64,000 nucleotides of DNA. It comes from JBNKZU01 sp050301795. Lineage in GTDB: Bacteria > Pseudomonadota > Gammaproteobacteria > Thiohalomonadales > Thiohalomonadaceae. Shown here piece after piece: positions 47,758 to 58,139 of the stretch. The stretch is taken from contig JBNKZU010000015.1 in assembly GCA_050301795.1 (NCBI GenBank), positions 124,001 to 188,000 of the forward strand, read 5' to 3'. Made by a program: the position numbers and the translations under genes. Positions within the stretch are counted from its first letter, which is position 1. Every line of letters begins with the position of its first letter. Below the pieces are notes generated by a model that saw nothing but the letters and a program-made list of their open reading frames with translations, ran no database searches and was not told the DNA's origin.

Positions 47758-49914
47758 CTAGCACTTTTCCAGCTTTGCATAGGCCAGCATCAGCCACTTA
47801 AGTCCTGTATCATCAAAATTCACCTGCACCCTGGCCTGTGCGCCTGCGCCTTCGCTTTGTAGAACCACGCCTTCGCCAAACTTGGCGTGCATCACGCGCT
47901 GTCCGAGTTTGAAACCGCTTTCGGTCAGTGTTCCCCCGACAAATCTAGATTGTTGGGATGGATTTTGTGCCACACCTTTAATACGAACTTCGCTGATATA
48001 TTCTGACGGGATTTCACGAATAAATCGTGATGGGCGGGTATAGGTTTCATTGCCATAAAGTCTGCGTACCTCAGCGTAGGTCATATAGAGCTGCTGCATG
48101 GCTCGTGTCATGCCGACATAACAGAGTCTTCGTTCCTCTTCGAGTCGGCCTGGTTCTTCAATCGACATTTGATGTGGAAATAGTCCCTCTTCCATCCCGG
48201 CTAAAAAGACAACCGGAAACTCTAATCCTTTAGCGCTATGCAGGGTCATGAGTTGCACGCAATCATCCCATTCCGCAGCTTGTCCCTCTCCCGCCTCTAA
48301 TGCCGCATGTGAAAGAAATGCGGTGAGCGTATCCAGATCCTCATCCTCGTCGTATTCAAACTGACGCGCCGCTGATACAAGCTCTTCAAGGTTTTCAATA
48401 CGTGCTTGCCCTCGCTCACCCTTCTCTTTTTTATAATGTTCAATCAGCCCACTCGCCTCGACTACCAGTTCGACCTGTTGATCCAGTGACAGATCACTAT
48501 CGACGGTATCCATGCCATTGATGATCTCAATAAAGGCCAGTAGTGCATTACATGCTCTTGCCGATAGTATTTTTTGTTCAACCATGTCGATTGCGGATCG
48601 CCACATTGAGATCTGGTGTTCTCGGCTATAGCCACGAATAATATCAACCGTTTTTGCACCAATCCCGCGAGTAGGTGTATTCACAATACGCTCGAACGAT
48701 GGATCATCATTGCGATTAGTGCTTAAACGAAGATAGGCAAGAGCATCCTTAATCTCTGCACGTTCAAAAAACCGAAGACCGCCATAGACCCGATACGGTA
48801 TCGCCCGCTGCATTAGTGCCTCTTCCAGTAACCGTGACTGGGCATTGGAGCGATAGAGAATTGCCATTTCCGAGCGTGTGATCCCTTTATCAAACCAGGC
48901 ATTGATCTCTTCAACGATATAACGCGCCTCTTCAATATCATTAAAAGCGTTGTAGACCCTGATAGGCTCGCCTTCACTGATATCGGTCCAGAGATCCTTA
49001 CCGAGACGTTCACTATTGTTAGCGATCAATGCATTTGCTGCATTGAGAATGGTCGATGTTGAGCGATAGTTTTGTTCCAGTCGAATCAATCGAACATCTT
49101 CAAGATCTTTTTGAAATTGATGAATGTTCTCAATACGCGCACCACGCCAGCCATAGATCGACTGATCATCATCACCTACGGCAAATACACATCCTGAATC
49201 CCCCGCTAGCAGGCGTATCCATGCATATTGAATAGCGTTGGTATCCTGGAACTCATCAATAAGTAGGTGCTTAAAGCGGGTACGATAGTGCTCCAGTACT
49301 TCAGGATGCTTGATCCACAACTCATGTGCTCTTAGTAGCAATTCGGCAAAATCGACGACACCATTTCGCTGGCACGCCTCTTCATAGTGTCGGTAGACAC
49401 GGATCAAGGTTTGTTGATGAATATCACCGTGGTCATCAAGATGCTGCGGCCGCAGTCCCTGATCCTTGTTGCCGTTAATAAACCACTGCATCTGTCGTGG
49501 CGGCCAACGTGTTTCATCAAGATCGAGTTCACGTAATATCCGGCGGATCACCCGATATTGATCATCACTATCGAGGATCTGAAAGGTCTTGGGCAGATTT
49601 GCCTCTTCATAATGGGCACGAAGCAGACGATGGGCGATCCCGTGGAACGTGCCAACCCACATCCCGGAAACCGGAACCGCGAGCAACTCCTCAATCCGAC
49701 TACGCATCTCATTAGCCGCTTTATTGGTAAAGGTAACCGCCAGAATGTTGTAGCTGGAGGCTTGTCCGGTACGAATCAAAAAGGCTATTCGATGGGTTAA
49801 AACACGGGTCTTGCCGCTCCCCGCACCAGCCAGTATCAAAAGATTGGAGGGTGAGGCACACACCGCATCACGCTGGGCATCGTTTAAATCGTCTAAAAGG
49901 TCTGAAACATCCAT
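47758..49914 (-). CDS. uvrD: DNA helicase II UvrD
   Basis: UvrD is a 3'-5' superfamily 1 helicase used in excision and mismatch repair. The 718 residues open MDVSDLLDDLNDAQRDAV, matching the known UvrD start, so 16 upstream codons are left out. Motifs include AGAGSGKTRVL (about 26-36), DEFQDTN, GDDDQSIYGWRGA, QNYRST, LMTLHSAKGLEFPVVF and VGMTRA. It diverges from rpoH. Confidence 0.97.
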   Translation of the reverse strand: MDVSDLLDDLNDAQRDAVCASPSNLLILAGAGSGKTRVLTHRIAFLIRTGQASSYNILAVTFTNKAANEMRSRIEELLAVPVSGMWVGTFHGIAHRLLRAHYEEANLPKTFQILDSDDQYRVIRRILRELDLDETRWPPRQMQWFINGNKDQGLRPQHLDDHGDIHQQTLIRVYRHYEEACQRNGVVDFAELLLRAHELWIKHPEVLEHYRTRFKHLLIDEFQDTNAIQYAWIRLLAGDSGCVFAVGDDDQSIYGWRGARIENIHQFQKDLEDVRLIRLEQNYRSTSTILNAANALIANNSERLGKDLWTDISEGEPIRVYNAFNDIEEARYIVEEINAWFDKGITRSEMAILYRSNAQSRLLEEALMQRAIPYRVYGGLRFFERAEIKDALAYLRLSTNRNDDPSFERIVNTPTRGIGAKTVDIIRGYSREHQISMWRSAIDMVEQKILSARACNALLAFIEIINGMDTVDSDLSLDQQVELVVEASGLIEHYKKEKGERGQARIENLEELVSAARQFEYDEDEDLDTLTAFLSHAALEAGEGQAAEWDDCVQLMTLHSAKGLEFPVVFLAGMEEGLFPHQMSIEEPGRLEEERRLCYVGMTRAMQQLYMTYAEVRRLYGNETYTRPSRFIREIPSEYISEVRIKGVAQNPSQQSRFVGGTLTESGFKLGQRVMHAKFGEGVVLQSEGAGAQARVQVNFDDTGLKWLMLAYAKLEKC

Positions 49915-50071
49915 GGCGCGTATGGTATCAGACTCCATTACCGAATCGTTTAGAAAAAACACCCTACCAATATTGTTGATAATTTATTCACAACCCATAT
50001 ATCAAACCCGTAGTTAGTCGGTAGATATTGCATTTTTGTGAATTTACCCTATATTTTTCAGCGATATACAG

Positions 50072-50098
50072 CTAGCACTCTCACGCAATGAGTGCTAA
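50072..50098. promoter_or_regulatory. CIRCE element (HrcA operator) upstream of rpoH
   Basis: CTAGCACTC, nine bases, then GAGTGCTAA differs from the CIRCE consensus TTAGCACTC-N9-GAGTGCTAA at only the first base. It lies about 42 bases before the rpoH ATG, where bound HrcA would block transcription. CIRCE normally controls groESL and dnaKJ. hrcA itself is not in the window. Confidence 0.92.
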
Positions 50099-50140
50099 AT
50101 TTAGGCTGAATTTTTAAGTGACCAATACCGGAGTTAATCT

Positions 50141-51013
50141 ATGAGCAACGCCTTAGTCTTACATCAACAGCAGTTACCGCTTGCTGTCGGTGATCTCGAC
50201 AGCTATATACAGGCAGCGCAAAAGGTTCCAATGCTGACCGCTGATGAGGAGTACAGCCTCGCGGTTAGCCTTAAGCAGAACGATGACATGCAGGCTGCAC
50301 AGCGCCTGATCCTCTCTCACCTTCGCTTTGTGATCCGTATCGCTCGTGATTACAAAAACTATGGGCTGCAAATGGCAGATCTCATTCAGGAGGGAAATAT
50401 CGGCCTGATGAAGGCAGTCAAACGCTTCGATCCTGAGCAAGGTTTCCGCTTGGCGACCTATGCGGTTCACTGGATTCGTGCCGAAATCTATGAATTTGTC
50501 GTCAAAAACTGGCGTATCGTTAAAGTCGCTACCACCAAGGCACAACGTAAGCTCTTCTTTAATCTACATCGAATGAAGAAGCATTTAGGCTGGTTCAACA
50601 GTGAACAGGTTAATGATGTGGCAAAAGAGCTTAATGTAAAGCCTGAAGAGGTTGTTGAGATGGAGAGCCGCCTTGCCGCACGTGATCAGCTTTTTGATCC
50701 CTGGAGCCACAGTGATGAGGATAATAGTGATCGCTATCAGTCCAAGGATTATCTTGTAGATCAGCGTTTTGAGCCTTCTCAAAATGTTGAAAATGAGCAA
50801 CGTGACCGTATGGAGCAGAACGCATTAAAAGAGGCTCTGGTTCTTCTGGATGATCGTCAACTCGATATTGTTACCAAGCGCTGGCTTCAAGAGCCCAAAG
50901 CAACCCTTGAGGATCTTTCTGAGCACTATGGCGTCTCTAAGGAGCGTATTCGCCAAATTGAAGTTGCTGCATTTAAAAAGATGCAAAAGAAGATCGCGCT
51001 TTTAATGCATTAA
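50141..51013 (+). CDS. rpoH: Heat-shock sigma factor RpoH (sigma-32)
   Basis: The 290-residue sigma factor contains region 2 (SHLRFVIRIARDYKNYGLQM, QEGNIGLMKAVKRFDPEQGFRLATYAVHWIRAEI) with the RpoH-specific stretch QRKLFFNLHRMKK (about 135-147), and region 4 (LEDLSEHYGVSKERIRQIE). CIRCE upstream suggests that HrcA represses it. Control in Escherichia coli is instead mainly through mRNA structure and protein turnover. GGAG lies before the ATG. Confidence 0.97.
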   Translation: MSNALVLHQQQLPLAVGDLDSYIQAAQKVPMLTADEEYSLAVSLKQNDDMQAAQRLILSHLRFVIRIARDYKNYGLQMADLIQEGNIGLMKAVKRFDPEQGFRLATYAVHWIRAEIYEFVVKNWRIVKVATTKAQRKLFFNLHRMKKHLGWFNSEQVNDVAKELNVKPEEVVEMESRLAARDQLFDPWSHSDEDNSDRYQSKDYLVDQRFEPSQNVENEQRDRMEQNALKEALVLLDDRQLDIVTKRWLQEPKATLEDLSEHYGVSKERIRQIEVAAFKKMQKKIALLMH

Positions 51014-51034
51014 TCTTAAATTGTCACTATTAAG

Positions 51035-51063
51035 AAGCCGGGCTATAACAGTCCGGCTTTTTT
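51035..51063 (+). terminator. Rho-independent terminator of rpoH
   Basis: AAGCCGG and CCGGCTT form the stem, followed by a run of T. It begins 22 bases after the rpoH stop. Confidence 0.88.
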
Positions 51064-51087
51064 GTGTCCGATGATCAGCGCGATAAC

Positions 51088-52479
51088 TCAGGATTTATTT
51101 AGTCCCCTCTCATTTATCAACGGAAGTAATTTTAACCTGACTGAACCGAGATACTTTTCGTAAACCTTCCATCGGCTCATTGAACTTTTATAGATAGGCT
51201 GTCTGATCTGGTGATAACTTGCCGTCTTCACCTGATTCGATGCCTGATAAAAACGTATACAACCCTCCTCGAAAGGTAGATCACAGAACGCCAGAATCCG
51301 TTTAACCTGATGATCAAAATCTGTAACAACATCCTCATAATCAACCGTTAATATCTTGCGGCGAGAAAGAGAATTAAAGTGATTCATTGTCTTATCATAA
51401 CTGATGTAGACATCAGCAAGTTCATCAAGATCGGTAGCAAACTGATACCCCTCAGAGAAGGGGGTGGTATAACATGAGATTAACGTGTCCAGAGGATGAC
51501 GCCTGCAGTTGATAACCGGAGCATCTGGAAACAGAGTAAGCAGATAACCTAGGTAGATATAGTTTCCTAACATCTTGTCAGTGATATAGACCGTATTACC
51601 GGTCCGACTTGTCATTAGCCTTGAGAGGTATTGATCAACCGCACTTTTGATCTGCCCCTGGTTTTGCGGAAGCTTTCCATTTTTCAGTTGGTCTATCGAA
51701 ATCTGTTTAACCACACTATCCTCAAATAGTGTCGTCTCACCAATAGCATTGACCAAACTGTGCGTTGAGAGGATCTGCTCAACCAAGGTGGAGCCTGATC
51801 GCGGCATACCCACGATAAAGATCGGCTTGATATCGATCTCTGAGACAACCTTTAACTCTGGAATCCTCTGAAACTGTGCGATTTGTCTGTTACAGGCATC
51901 GATCACCGATGTTGCAGCTCCACGCTTTCCGAGTGTGCGTAAAATGTCAGCCCCTAGTCGGTAGTAACTAAAGGAGCGGTCATAATCCTTAATATCTTTA
52001 TAGTATTTACCCAATGCAAACAGGATGGAGTAGAACTCGCTCTTAGGAAATAGCCCAAGATTTTTCTCTGCATTTTCAAACAGGTCACTCTCTGAGCTGT
52101 TTTTATCCAAAGTGATCATCTCTGATAACAGCATGTAAGTTTTTGCAATGTATGGATTTAATTTAATGACCTCTTTGAGTTCATTAACGGCACGATCCTT
52201 TTCCCCGGTTTGCGCTAGGTTTATTGCGAGATTAAATCTTGCAAAATAGTTACGGGGATTGATCTCGATACAGCGTCGCAAAACAAACTGTGCGATGTTG
52301 CTAAGGTCGACCATCTCTGCGAGTGTGGCAAACATCATCAATTTCTGATCGCCAAACTCCAGACTCAATCGATTCCATTGCGACAGATTGGGTAGTGCGT
52401 TGAGTTTTTCTCTTGCCTCATTCATTGAATTGGTATGAATGAGATTGAGTATCTCTCCTGTAAACTGAGTTAGGTTCAT
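51088..52479 (-). CDS. TPR-repeat sulfotransferase family protein
   Basis: A 463-residue two-part protein. Residues 1-200 are helical TPR-like repeats (ARFNLAINLAQTGEKDRAVN, YSILFALGKYYKDIKDYDRS). The C-terminal sulfotransferase fold has the PAPS 5'-phosphosulfate loop FIVGMPRSGSTLVEQ (221-235) and a later RHPLDTLISCYTTPF segment for the 3'-phosphate. It would transfer sulfate to an unknown acceptor such as a glycan, lipid or protein. No polysaccharide genes are nearby. Confidence 0.87.
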   Translation of the reverse strand: MNLTQFTGEILNLIHTNSMNEAREKLNALPNLSQWNRLSLEFGDQKLMMFATLAEMVDLSNIAQFVLRRCIEINPRNYFARFNLAINLAQTGEKDRAVNELKEVIKLNPYIAKTYMLLSEMITLDKNSSESDLFENAEKNLGLFPKSEFYSILFALGKYYKDIKDYDRSFSYYRLGADILRTLGKRGAATSVIDACNRQIAQFQRIPELKVVSEIDIKPIFIVGMPRSGSTLVEQILSTHSLVNAIGETTLFEDSVVKQISIDQLKNGKLPQNQGQIKSAVDQYLSRLMTSRTGNTVYITDKMLGNYIYLGYLLTLFPDAPVINCRRHPLDTLISCYTTPFSEGYQFATDLDELADVYISYDKTMNHFNSLSRRKILTVDYEDVVTDFDHQVKRILAFCDLPFEEGCIRFYQASNQVKTASYHQIRQPIYKSSMSRWKVYEKYLGSVRLKLLPLINERGLNKS

Positions 52480-52531
52480 AGATCCCCGTGTTGATCGTTT
52501 AAAAGGTCACTGGCTTGATTAAGTCTGCTAT

Positions 52532-53422
52532 CTACCATAACCATGCTGCCCCTCTAACGCCACTGGAATCGCCATGCTTCGGCGGGACAAGTTCAGTCGT
52601 CACACGATCAGAGAAGACATAATCCCCCCAAATCTTTGGCACATTGGTGTAGAGGCGGTCAATATTTGACATTCCACCACCCAAGACAATGATATCCGGA
52701 TCGACCACATTGATAACAGATGCCAATGACTTGGCTAATCTCTCTTCATACCGTGCCATGTGTTGCGCTGCAACGGCATCACCAGTCTCAGCGAGTTGCA
52801 CAATCTCCGTTGAAGATAATCTTGTTCCTGTATGCAGATAAAAAAGCCGCTCAAACCCGGTGCCTGATAGCCACGTTTCAATACAGCCGTACTTACCACA
52901 GTAGCATGGCTGTCCCGGAAGTTCTTCCTCATCAGGCCATGGTAGTGGATTATGCCCCCACTCTCCGGCAATGAGATTTTGTCCGATAATGGCCTGTCGG
53001 TTGATGACAATAGCGCCACCCGTTCCGGTTCCGATAATGACACCAAAGACAACCGTAGCTCCAGCAGCAGCGCCATCAACTGCTTCAGAGACCGTAAAAC
53101 AGTTTGCATCATTTGAAATACGCACCTCCTGTCCAATCGCCATTTCAATATCAGACTTTAGTGGTTTGCCGATCAGACAGGTAGAATTCGCATTCTTAAC
53201 CTTGTGGTTATGAGAAGAGATTGCACCAGGAATACCGATGCCAACCCTCGATGTTGTATTAAGCCGCTGATGTGTCTCTTTTACGAGCGCAGCAATTGCA
53301 GAAACCGTGGCTTCATAATCGCCCTGAGGTGTCGGAACACGTTTGCGAAAGGTTTCACAACCTGATTCATCAAGCGCGATGACCTCGATCTTGGTGCCAC
53401 CAAGATCAACCCCTATCCTCAT
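52532..53422 (-). CDS. ROK family sugar kinase (fructokinase/N-acetylhexosamine kinase type)
   Basis: A 296-residue ROK kinase with the phosphate-binding DLGGTKIEV (6-14), IGIPGAIS, the NDANCF motif, GTGTGGAIV, and the zinc site GHNPLPWP ... CYCGKYGCIE (about 155-182). The overall pattern is closest to Mak/fructokinase-type proteins; the exact sugar is not certain. It overlaps the upstream 70-residue membrane protein gene by four bases. Confidence 0.88.
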   Translation of the reverse strand: MRIGVDLGGTKIEVIALDESGCETFRKRVPTPQGDYEATVSAIAALVKETHQRLNTTSRVGIGIPGAISSHNHKVKNANSTCLIGKPLKSDIEMAIGQEVRISNDANCFTVSEAVDGAAAGATVVFGVIIGTGTGGAIVINRQAIIGQNLIAGEWGHNPLPWPDEEELPGQPCYCGKYGCIETWLSGTGFERLFYLHTGTRLSSTEIVQLAETGDAVAAQHMARYEERLAKSLASVINVVDPDIIVLGGGMSNIDRLYTNVPKIWGDYVFSDRVTTELVPPKHGDSSGVRGAAWLW

Positions 53423-53631
53423 CGCGAACTTCCGACCAAGATTAATAAGACATAGAGAATCGTCCCACCGATGAGGACATAGCCAATGGACGGGATCAGA
53501 TACTCGAGGTAAACAAACAATCGCGGTTTGTTCTCTGGCATCTGGCGATTAAGCTGCCGTGGAAAGAAATAGACAAAATAGGCTCCAACGCCTAGGTTAA
53601 TGATTAGTGAAACAAAATCACCATAATTCAT
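53419..53631 (-). CDS. Small membrane protein of unknown function
   Basis: A 70-residue protein with two hydrophobic segments (about 6-23 and 47-66) separated by a basic loop. I do not recognise it. Its TGA overlaps the ATG of the ROK kinase, so the two are co-translated. The start is the only ATG in frame that keeps both helices. Confidence 0.6.
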   Translation of the reverse strand: MNYGDFVSLIINLGVGAYFVYFFPRQLNRQMPENKPRLFVYLEYLIPSIGYVLIGGTILYVLLILVGSSR

Positions 53632-53682
53632 ATCAACATCTCAACCTTAATCAGTAAGTGGTTTATGTAGGCACCTATTATG

Positions 53683-54837
53683 CTACTCCCCGACAAAATG
53701 CTCTAATAGTGAATCGAGATATCGATACCCTTGTTCTGTCGCTGCAATTCGGTTTTCATCGCATGAGAGCAACCCAAGCTCAACGCACCGATTTAATATC
53801 GGTTTGAGTTTATCAATCGAACAGTCGGTTCGCTGTGTCAACAATGTCGGTTCGAATCCTGACTTTAATCTTAGCGCATTCATCATAAACTCCAGCAACT
53901 GATCTGACATTGAAAGCTCAGCACGATGCTCCAGATGTGTGCCATTTTTCACACCGGCAAGATAGGCCTTAGGGTGCCGCTTTTTTTGAGTGCGGATGAT
54001 TGCATTCTGATCAAGTCGGGTCAGTTTTTGATGCGCCCCGGCACCAATTCCCACATAGTCACCAAACTGCCAATAGTTCATATTGTGACGACACGCCATA
54101 CCGGGTCTGCTGTATGCCGAGATCTCATAGCGTTGATAACCAGCATCGCCAAGCAGTGCCACACCTTTATTAGCTTGTTCCCACAACTGATCCTCATTCG
54201 GAAGCTCAGGAGGTCGGGCACTGAATGGTGTATTTGGTTCAATGGTCAATTGATACCAGGAGATATGTTCAGGTTGAAGCGCAATTGCCTGATGAAGATC
54301 GTCAAGCGCCTGCTTTACGTTTTGACCGGGTAGACCAAACATCAGATCGAGATTGATATTCTCAAACCCTGCCGCTCGTGCCATCTCAAATGCTTGCATA
54401 GCCTCATGGCGATTATGAATTCGTTCTAATGATTGAAGGTGGTCATCATTAAAGCTCTGCACCCCAATCGATAGACGATTTACCCCCGACTGCCGATACG
54501 CCTTAAACCGCTGTTGCTCAAAAGTTCCGGGGTTAGCCTCTAGTGTTATTTCGCAACTACCAATCAAGCTTACCCGTGCACGAATTGCTGCAAGCAAATG
54601 ATCCAGTTGTTGCGGTGTCATCAAACTCGGTGTGCCACCACCAATAAATATCGAACTAATGGAGCGACCCCATATTGATGGCAACTCCTGCTCCAAATCC
54701 AGTATTAGCGCATCAATATAATCATCCCCATCAAACGCTTCGCGCTCAGGATGGGAGTTGAAATCACAATAGGGACATTTACGCACACACCACGGGTAGT
54801 GGATATAGAGTGCTAATGGTGTATTAGCGGAGGGCAT
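53683..54837 (-). CDS. hemW: Radical SAM haem chaperone HemW
   Basis: A 384-residue radical SAM protein with Cys17, Cys21 and Cys24 ([11 protein letters not shown]). [10 protein letters not shown] and the RHNMNYW motif distinguish HemW from coproporphyrinogen dehydrogenase HemN. HemW inserts haem into respiratory proteins. It overlaps rdgB by 14 bases, the normal rdgB-hemW pair. Confidence 0.94.
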   Translation of the reverse strand: MPSANTPLALYIHYPWCVRKCPYCDFNSHPEREAFDGDDYIDALILDLEQELPSIWGRSISSIFIGGGTPSLMTPQQLDHLLAAIRARVSLIGSCEITLEANPGTFEQQRFKAYRQSGVNRLSIGVQSFNDDHLQSLERIHNRHEAMQAFEMARAAGFENINLDLMFGLPGQNVKQALDDLHQAIALQPEHISWYQLTIEPNTPFSARPPELPNEDQLWEQANKGVALLGDAGYQRYEISAYSRPGMACRHNMNYWQFGDYVGIGAGAHQKLTRLDQNAIIRTQKKRHPKAYLAGVKNGTHLEHRAELSMSDQLLEFMMNALRLKSGFEPTLLTQRTDCSIDKLKPILNRCVELGLLSCDENRIAATEQGYRYLDSLLEHFVGE

Positions 54838-55411
54838 CCAACAGTAGTCTTAACGCCTTACCACGATGGCTTAAGCTGTTCTTTTGATCGCTGCCAAGCT
54901 CGGCTGCGGTGCAGTTGTACTCAGGCACCCAGAATACCGGATCATATCCAAAACCATTCTCGCCCTGAGGGGCGGTTGTGATCCTGCCTTCCCAGCGACC
55001 ATCACAGATGATCGGTGTCGGATCCTCAGGATGTCGGATATAGACCATGACACAATGGAAACTCGCGGTGCGCTCCTGCTCTGGGATTTCGGCCAACTCT
55101 TTAAGTAAGAGCTGATAATTGTCTTGATCATTTGCATCCTCACCAGCATAACGAGCCGAGTAGATCCCGGGGCGACCACCTAACGCATCCACCGCGATCC
55201 CGGAATCGTCTGCGAGCGCTGCAAGTCCAGTGTGTGCCGCAGCATTACGAGCCTTTTTCAGCGCATTCTCAACAAAGGTAAGACCATCCTCAACTGCCTC
55301 TGGCACATTAAATTCGGTTTGAGGAACGATCTCAAAATCAAGTCCACTCAAGATCTGATTGATCTCCCGAACCTTGCCTTGATTACCAGTTGCCAACACC
55401 ACCTTAGTCAT
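54824..55411 (-). CDS. rdgB: dITP/XTP pyrophosphatase RdgB
   Basis: A 195-residue house-cleaning enzyme that hydrolyses dITP, ITP and XTP. It begins [17 protein letters not shown] and contains the conserved [26 protein letters not shown] block and the late SHRGKAL motif. The start at 55411 fits the family; the ORF extends nine codons further. It overlaps rph by eight bases. Confidence 0.96.
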   Translation of the reverse strand: MTKVVLATGNQGKVREINQILSGLDFEIVPQTEFNVPEAVEDGLTFVENALKKARNAAAHTGLAALADDSGIAVDALGGRPGIYSARYAGEDANDQDNYQLLLKELAEIPEQERTASFHCVMVYIRHPEDPTPIICDGRWEGRITTAPQGENGFGYDPVFWVPEYNCTAAELGSDQKNSLSHRGKALRLLLDALR

Positions 55412-56123
55412 GAGGAAGCACCGCAATCTGTTTTTCAATTAACTGTGTAATTCCCTTTTCAGCCAGCGCCAGCATTGCATCAAGCTCATCGCGTCGAAAG
55501 GCGTGCCCTTCAGCAGTGCCTTGAATCTCAATAAAGGCTCCAGCGTCATTCATCACTACATTCATATCGGTCTCGGCGGTGGAGTCTTCGGCATAATCGA
55601 GATCAAGCACAGGAACCCCATCAAATATACCAACCGATATTGAGGCGACCTGACCATGTAGTGGATTCCGTTTTATTGCGGCCTTCGCCATCAAATGGTT
55701 GATCGCATCGGCCAATGCAACATAAGCACCGGTAATCGATGCCGTGCGGGTTCCACCATCCGCCTGAATAACATCACAATCAATCGTGATGGTGCGTTCA
55801 CCCAGCGCCGCCATATCCACTACCGCACGAAGTGATCGACCAATCAAACGCTGGATCTCCATCGTTCTGCCGCCCTGTTTACCATGTGCGGCCTCCCGAC
55901 CCATCCGTGATCCGGTTGAGCGTGGCAACATCCCATACTCTGCGGTCACCCAACCCTGCCCTTTTCCCTTAAGGAATCTCGGCACACGGTCTTCAACCGT
56001 TGCGTTGCATAACACCTTGGTATCGCCAAACTCAATCAATACAGAGCCTTCTGCGTGTTTGGTGTAGTTGCGGGTGATGGTGATCTTTCGTAATTCGTCG
56101 TTCTGGCGTCCACTTGGGCGCAT
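55404..56123 (-). CDS. rph: Ribonuclease PH
   Basis: A 239-residue phosphorolytic exonuclease that trims tRNA 3' ends. It opens [16 protein letters not shown] and has the [38 protein letters not shown] and [18 protein letters not shown] motifs, all intact. It heads the rph-rdgB-hemW group. Confidence 0.97.
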   Translation of the reverse strand: MRPSGRQNDELRKITITRNYTKHAEGSVLIEFGDTKVLCNATVEDRVPRFLKGKGQGWVTAEYGMLPRSTGSRMGREAAHGKQGGRTMEIQRLIGRSLRAVVDMAALGERTITIDCDVIQADGGTRTASITGAYVALADAINHLMAKAAIKRNPLHGQVASISVGIFDGVPVLDLDYAEDSTAETDMNVVMNDAGAFIEIQGTAEGHAFRRDELDAMLALAEKGITQLIEKQIAVLPHD

Positions 56124-56193
56124 ATATCATTCCTCGTATTTATGGATGGAGTGTGACTATCAGATAATTCACACCAAATTTAGACCGGCTGGG

Positions 56194-57060
56194 TTAGTTC
56201 CCGTTCATCTCCTCTTCGTACTCTTTAATCATCTGTTGAATATGATCAATCGCATCAATGGAACTTCCCTTACCTTTATCCTGCTCGGCCTCGTCATCAT
56301 TGTCCTGATTCTCAACCCCACGATAGCGCAAGACGATAACACTAATATTGTCGCTTTGAGGATAACTGCGCCGCTCTGCCTCTTCTGCAAGTTGTTCTGC
56401 GATCTTGCTGACCTCTTGGCGTTGAAGGAGATTGCCAATCTGCTGATCTGAGAGTGAGCCCCAAAGTCCATCTGAACATAACAACACCGTATCACTCTTA
56501 ATCAATGAAATCGGACCGGAGATCTCGGTCACAGGCGGTGTAATACGGCAACCAATGCAGCGGGTGATCTGATTCTTGTTCGGATGGAGCTTTGCCTCAT
56601 CCAAAGTCATCACACCTTTACTAACCTGAGCCTGAATAAAGGAGTGATCGACGGTATGAAACTTCATTTCATTACCGCGATAATGATAAAAACGGCTATC
56701 ACCAACATGGCCAATGGTAACTTCGTGTTCACGGAAATAGCCGAGAACTCCGGTCGTTCCGGGCAAAAATCCGAGTTGAAGCTCTTCAGAATATTGGGCG
56801 ATCATTTGATGGGCGCGTTTGACAATCATATCAAGAAACTGCGGGACATCTTTAACCGGCTTCTGATGATGTTGTGAAAGTGTCTTTGCGCTTTCGATCA
56901 ACATTTGCGCAGCAATATCACCTCTTGCTCGTCCGCCCATGCCATCGGCGAGGACAGCCAGTAATCCCTCATCACGCTCGATAACTGTAAACCGGTCTTG
57001 ATTACTCTGGCGATTTCCGAGGCGATTAACCTGTGCGATATCAAATTGCATCAATCCCAC
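56194..57060 (-). CDS. PP2C-family Ser/Thr protein phosphatase
   Basis: A 288-residue PPM/PP2C phosphatase. The metal-binding motifs are LADGMGGRARGDIAA (about 37-51), TIGHVGDSRFYHYRG, LLCSDGLWGSL and SDNISVIVLRYRG. The start is adjacent to the stop of the protein kinase gene with no gap, so the two form a reversible signalling pair on one transcript. The C-terminus carries an acidic tail (NDDEAEQDKGKG). Confidence 0.93.
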   Translation of the reverse strand: MGLMQFDIAQVNRLGNRQSNQDRFTVIERDEGLLAVLADGMGGRARGDIAAQMLIESAKTLSQHHQKPVKDVPQFLDMIVKRAHQMIAQYSEELQLGFLPGTTGVLGYFREHEVTIGHVGDSRFYHYRGNEMKFHTVDHSFIQAQVSKGVMTLDEAKLHPNKNQITRCIGCRITPPVTEISGPISLIKSDTVLLCSDGLWGSLSDQQIGNLLQRQEVSKIAEQLAEEAERRSYPQSDNISVIVLRYRGVENQDNDDEAEQDKGKGSSIDAIDHIQQMIKEYEEEMNGN

Positions 57061-58023
57061 CTATTTACGCCAAGGTAGAATCTGGCTAATCTTATCCATC
57101 ATTGTTTCAGATAACGTCGGTTCGGCTTCCTCCGGGAACTTACGGTTCAGCCCCTCTATCATCTGATCAACATTTTGTGGGCGTAGCATTGGATCAACCT
57201 CCATCGCCCAATCGATGGCCTCAAGAAGTGAGCGCGAATACTTCCTTTTAAAGGCCTCCACCGCTGGTTTCATTTTATCCTCCATACGACGATCAGCTGC
57301 TGAGGGTGGGGTCACACACTCGATACAAGCCCGCATGGTGGCTCCAATCGCATAGAGATCACTCCACGGACCGACATAACCTCCACTAATCGATTGTTCA
57401 TAGGGAGAAAAGCCCATAGTCAGCACCTGGCCGGGCTGATACTGGCGAGTATTCTTCATCTCATGCACCGCTCCAAAATCGAGCAATATCGGATTTGCCC
57501 CAGCACGGAGATAGATATTTCCCGGTTTGAGATCCAGGTGAAGTAAGCCTCTTTCATGAATCAGTTTCAATCCATCAAGTAGCGGTCTGAAGACCGTCAG
57601 GATGAACTGCTCACTTAGTCCACTCTTATGGCGATAGATATAATCCTGTAGCGTGATCCCTTTCTCGTAATCCATCACCATATAGACCGTTCCGTTTTCA
57701 CGGAAAAAGTTGACCACATTGACGATATTGGGATGCTTAAGACCGGAAAGAAAATTGGCCTCCTGAAAAAAGAGCTTACGACCATGGTTAAACTGCTCAG
57801 TCTCTTTTTCACTGATATTATCGAGCGTTTGAACCGTGATCCCATCATCAGCACGATGAGCCAGTCTGCGCGGAAAGAACTCTTTGATAACCACAGGCAA
57901 CTTTGTACTAATATCATCCGCCAGATAGACGATACTAAACCCGCCACCGCCAATCTGTTTGCGAATTCGATAGTTATCTAACTGATATCCAGCTTTTAGT
58001 GCCTGTACGGACTCTTCTGTCAT
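57061..58023 (-). CDS. Hanks-type Ser/Thr protein kinase
   Basis: A 320-residue soluble kinase with a glycine loop GGGGFSIVYLADD (25-37), Lys47 (VVIKEFFPRR), catalytic HLDLKPGN (162-169, Asp164), DFG (182-184), and an activation region ending SPYEQ. The IKEFFP and HLDLKPGNI forms are typical of the bacterial kinases often paired with PP2C. No membrane helix or sensor domain is present, so a partner must supply input. It diverges from yicC, with the phosphatase directly following. Confidence 0.94.
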   Translation of the reverse strand: MTEESVQALKAGYQLDNYRIRKQIGGGGFSIVYLADDISTKLPVVIKEFFPRRLAHRADDGITVQTLDNISEKETEQFNHGRKLFFQEANFLSGLKHPNIVNVVNFFRENGTVYMVMDYEKGITLQDYIYRHKSGLSEQFILTVFRPLLDGLKLIHERGLLHLDLKPGNIYLRAGANPILLDFGAVHEMKNTRQYQPGQVLTMGFSPYEQSISGGYVGPWSDLYAIGATMRACIECVTPPSAADRRMEDKMKPAVEAFKRKYSRSLLEAIDWAMEVDPMLRPQNVDQMIEGLNRKFPEEAEPTLSETMMDKISQILPWRK

Positions 58024-58139
58024 TGAACTTTTCTATATTCCTGATTTAAAAAGGGCTCTTCCTGTTTCAACCGCTTGTCGATCGGTTTACCATGAGCGTA
58101 CCGATTATAGCCACATCAGAAGCAAGAGAGAAAATTTAG

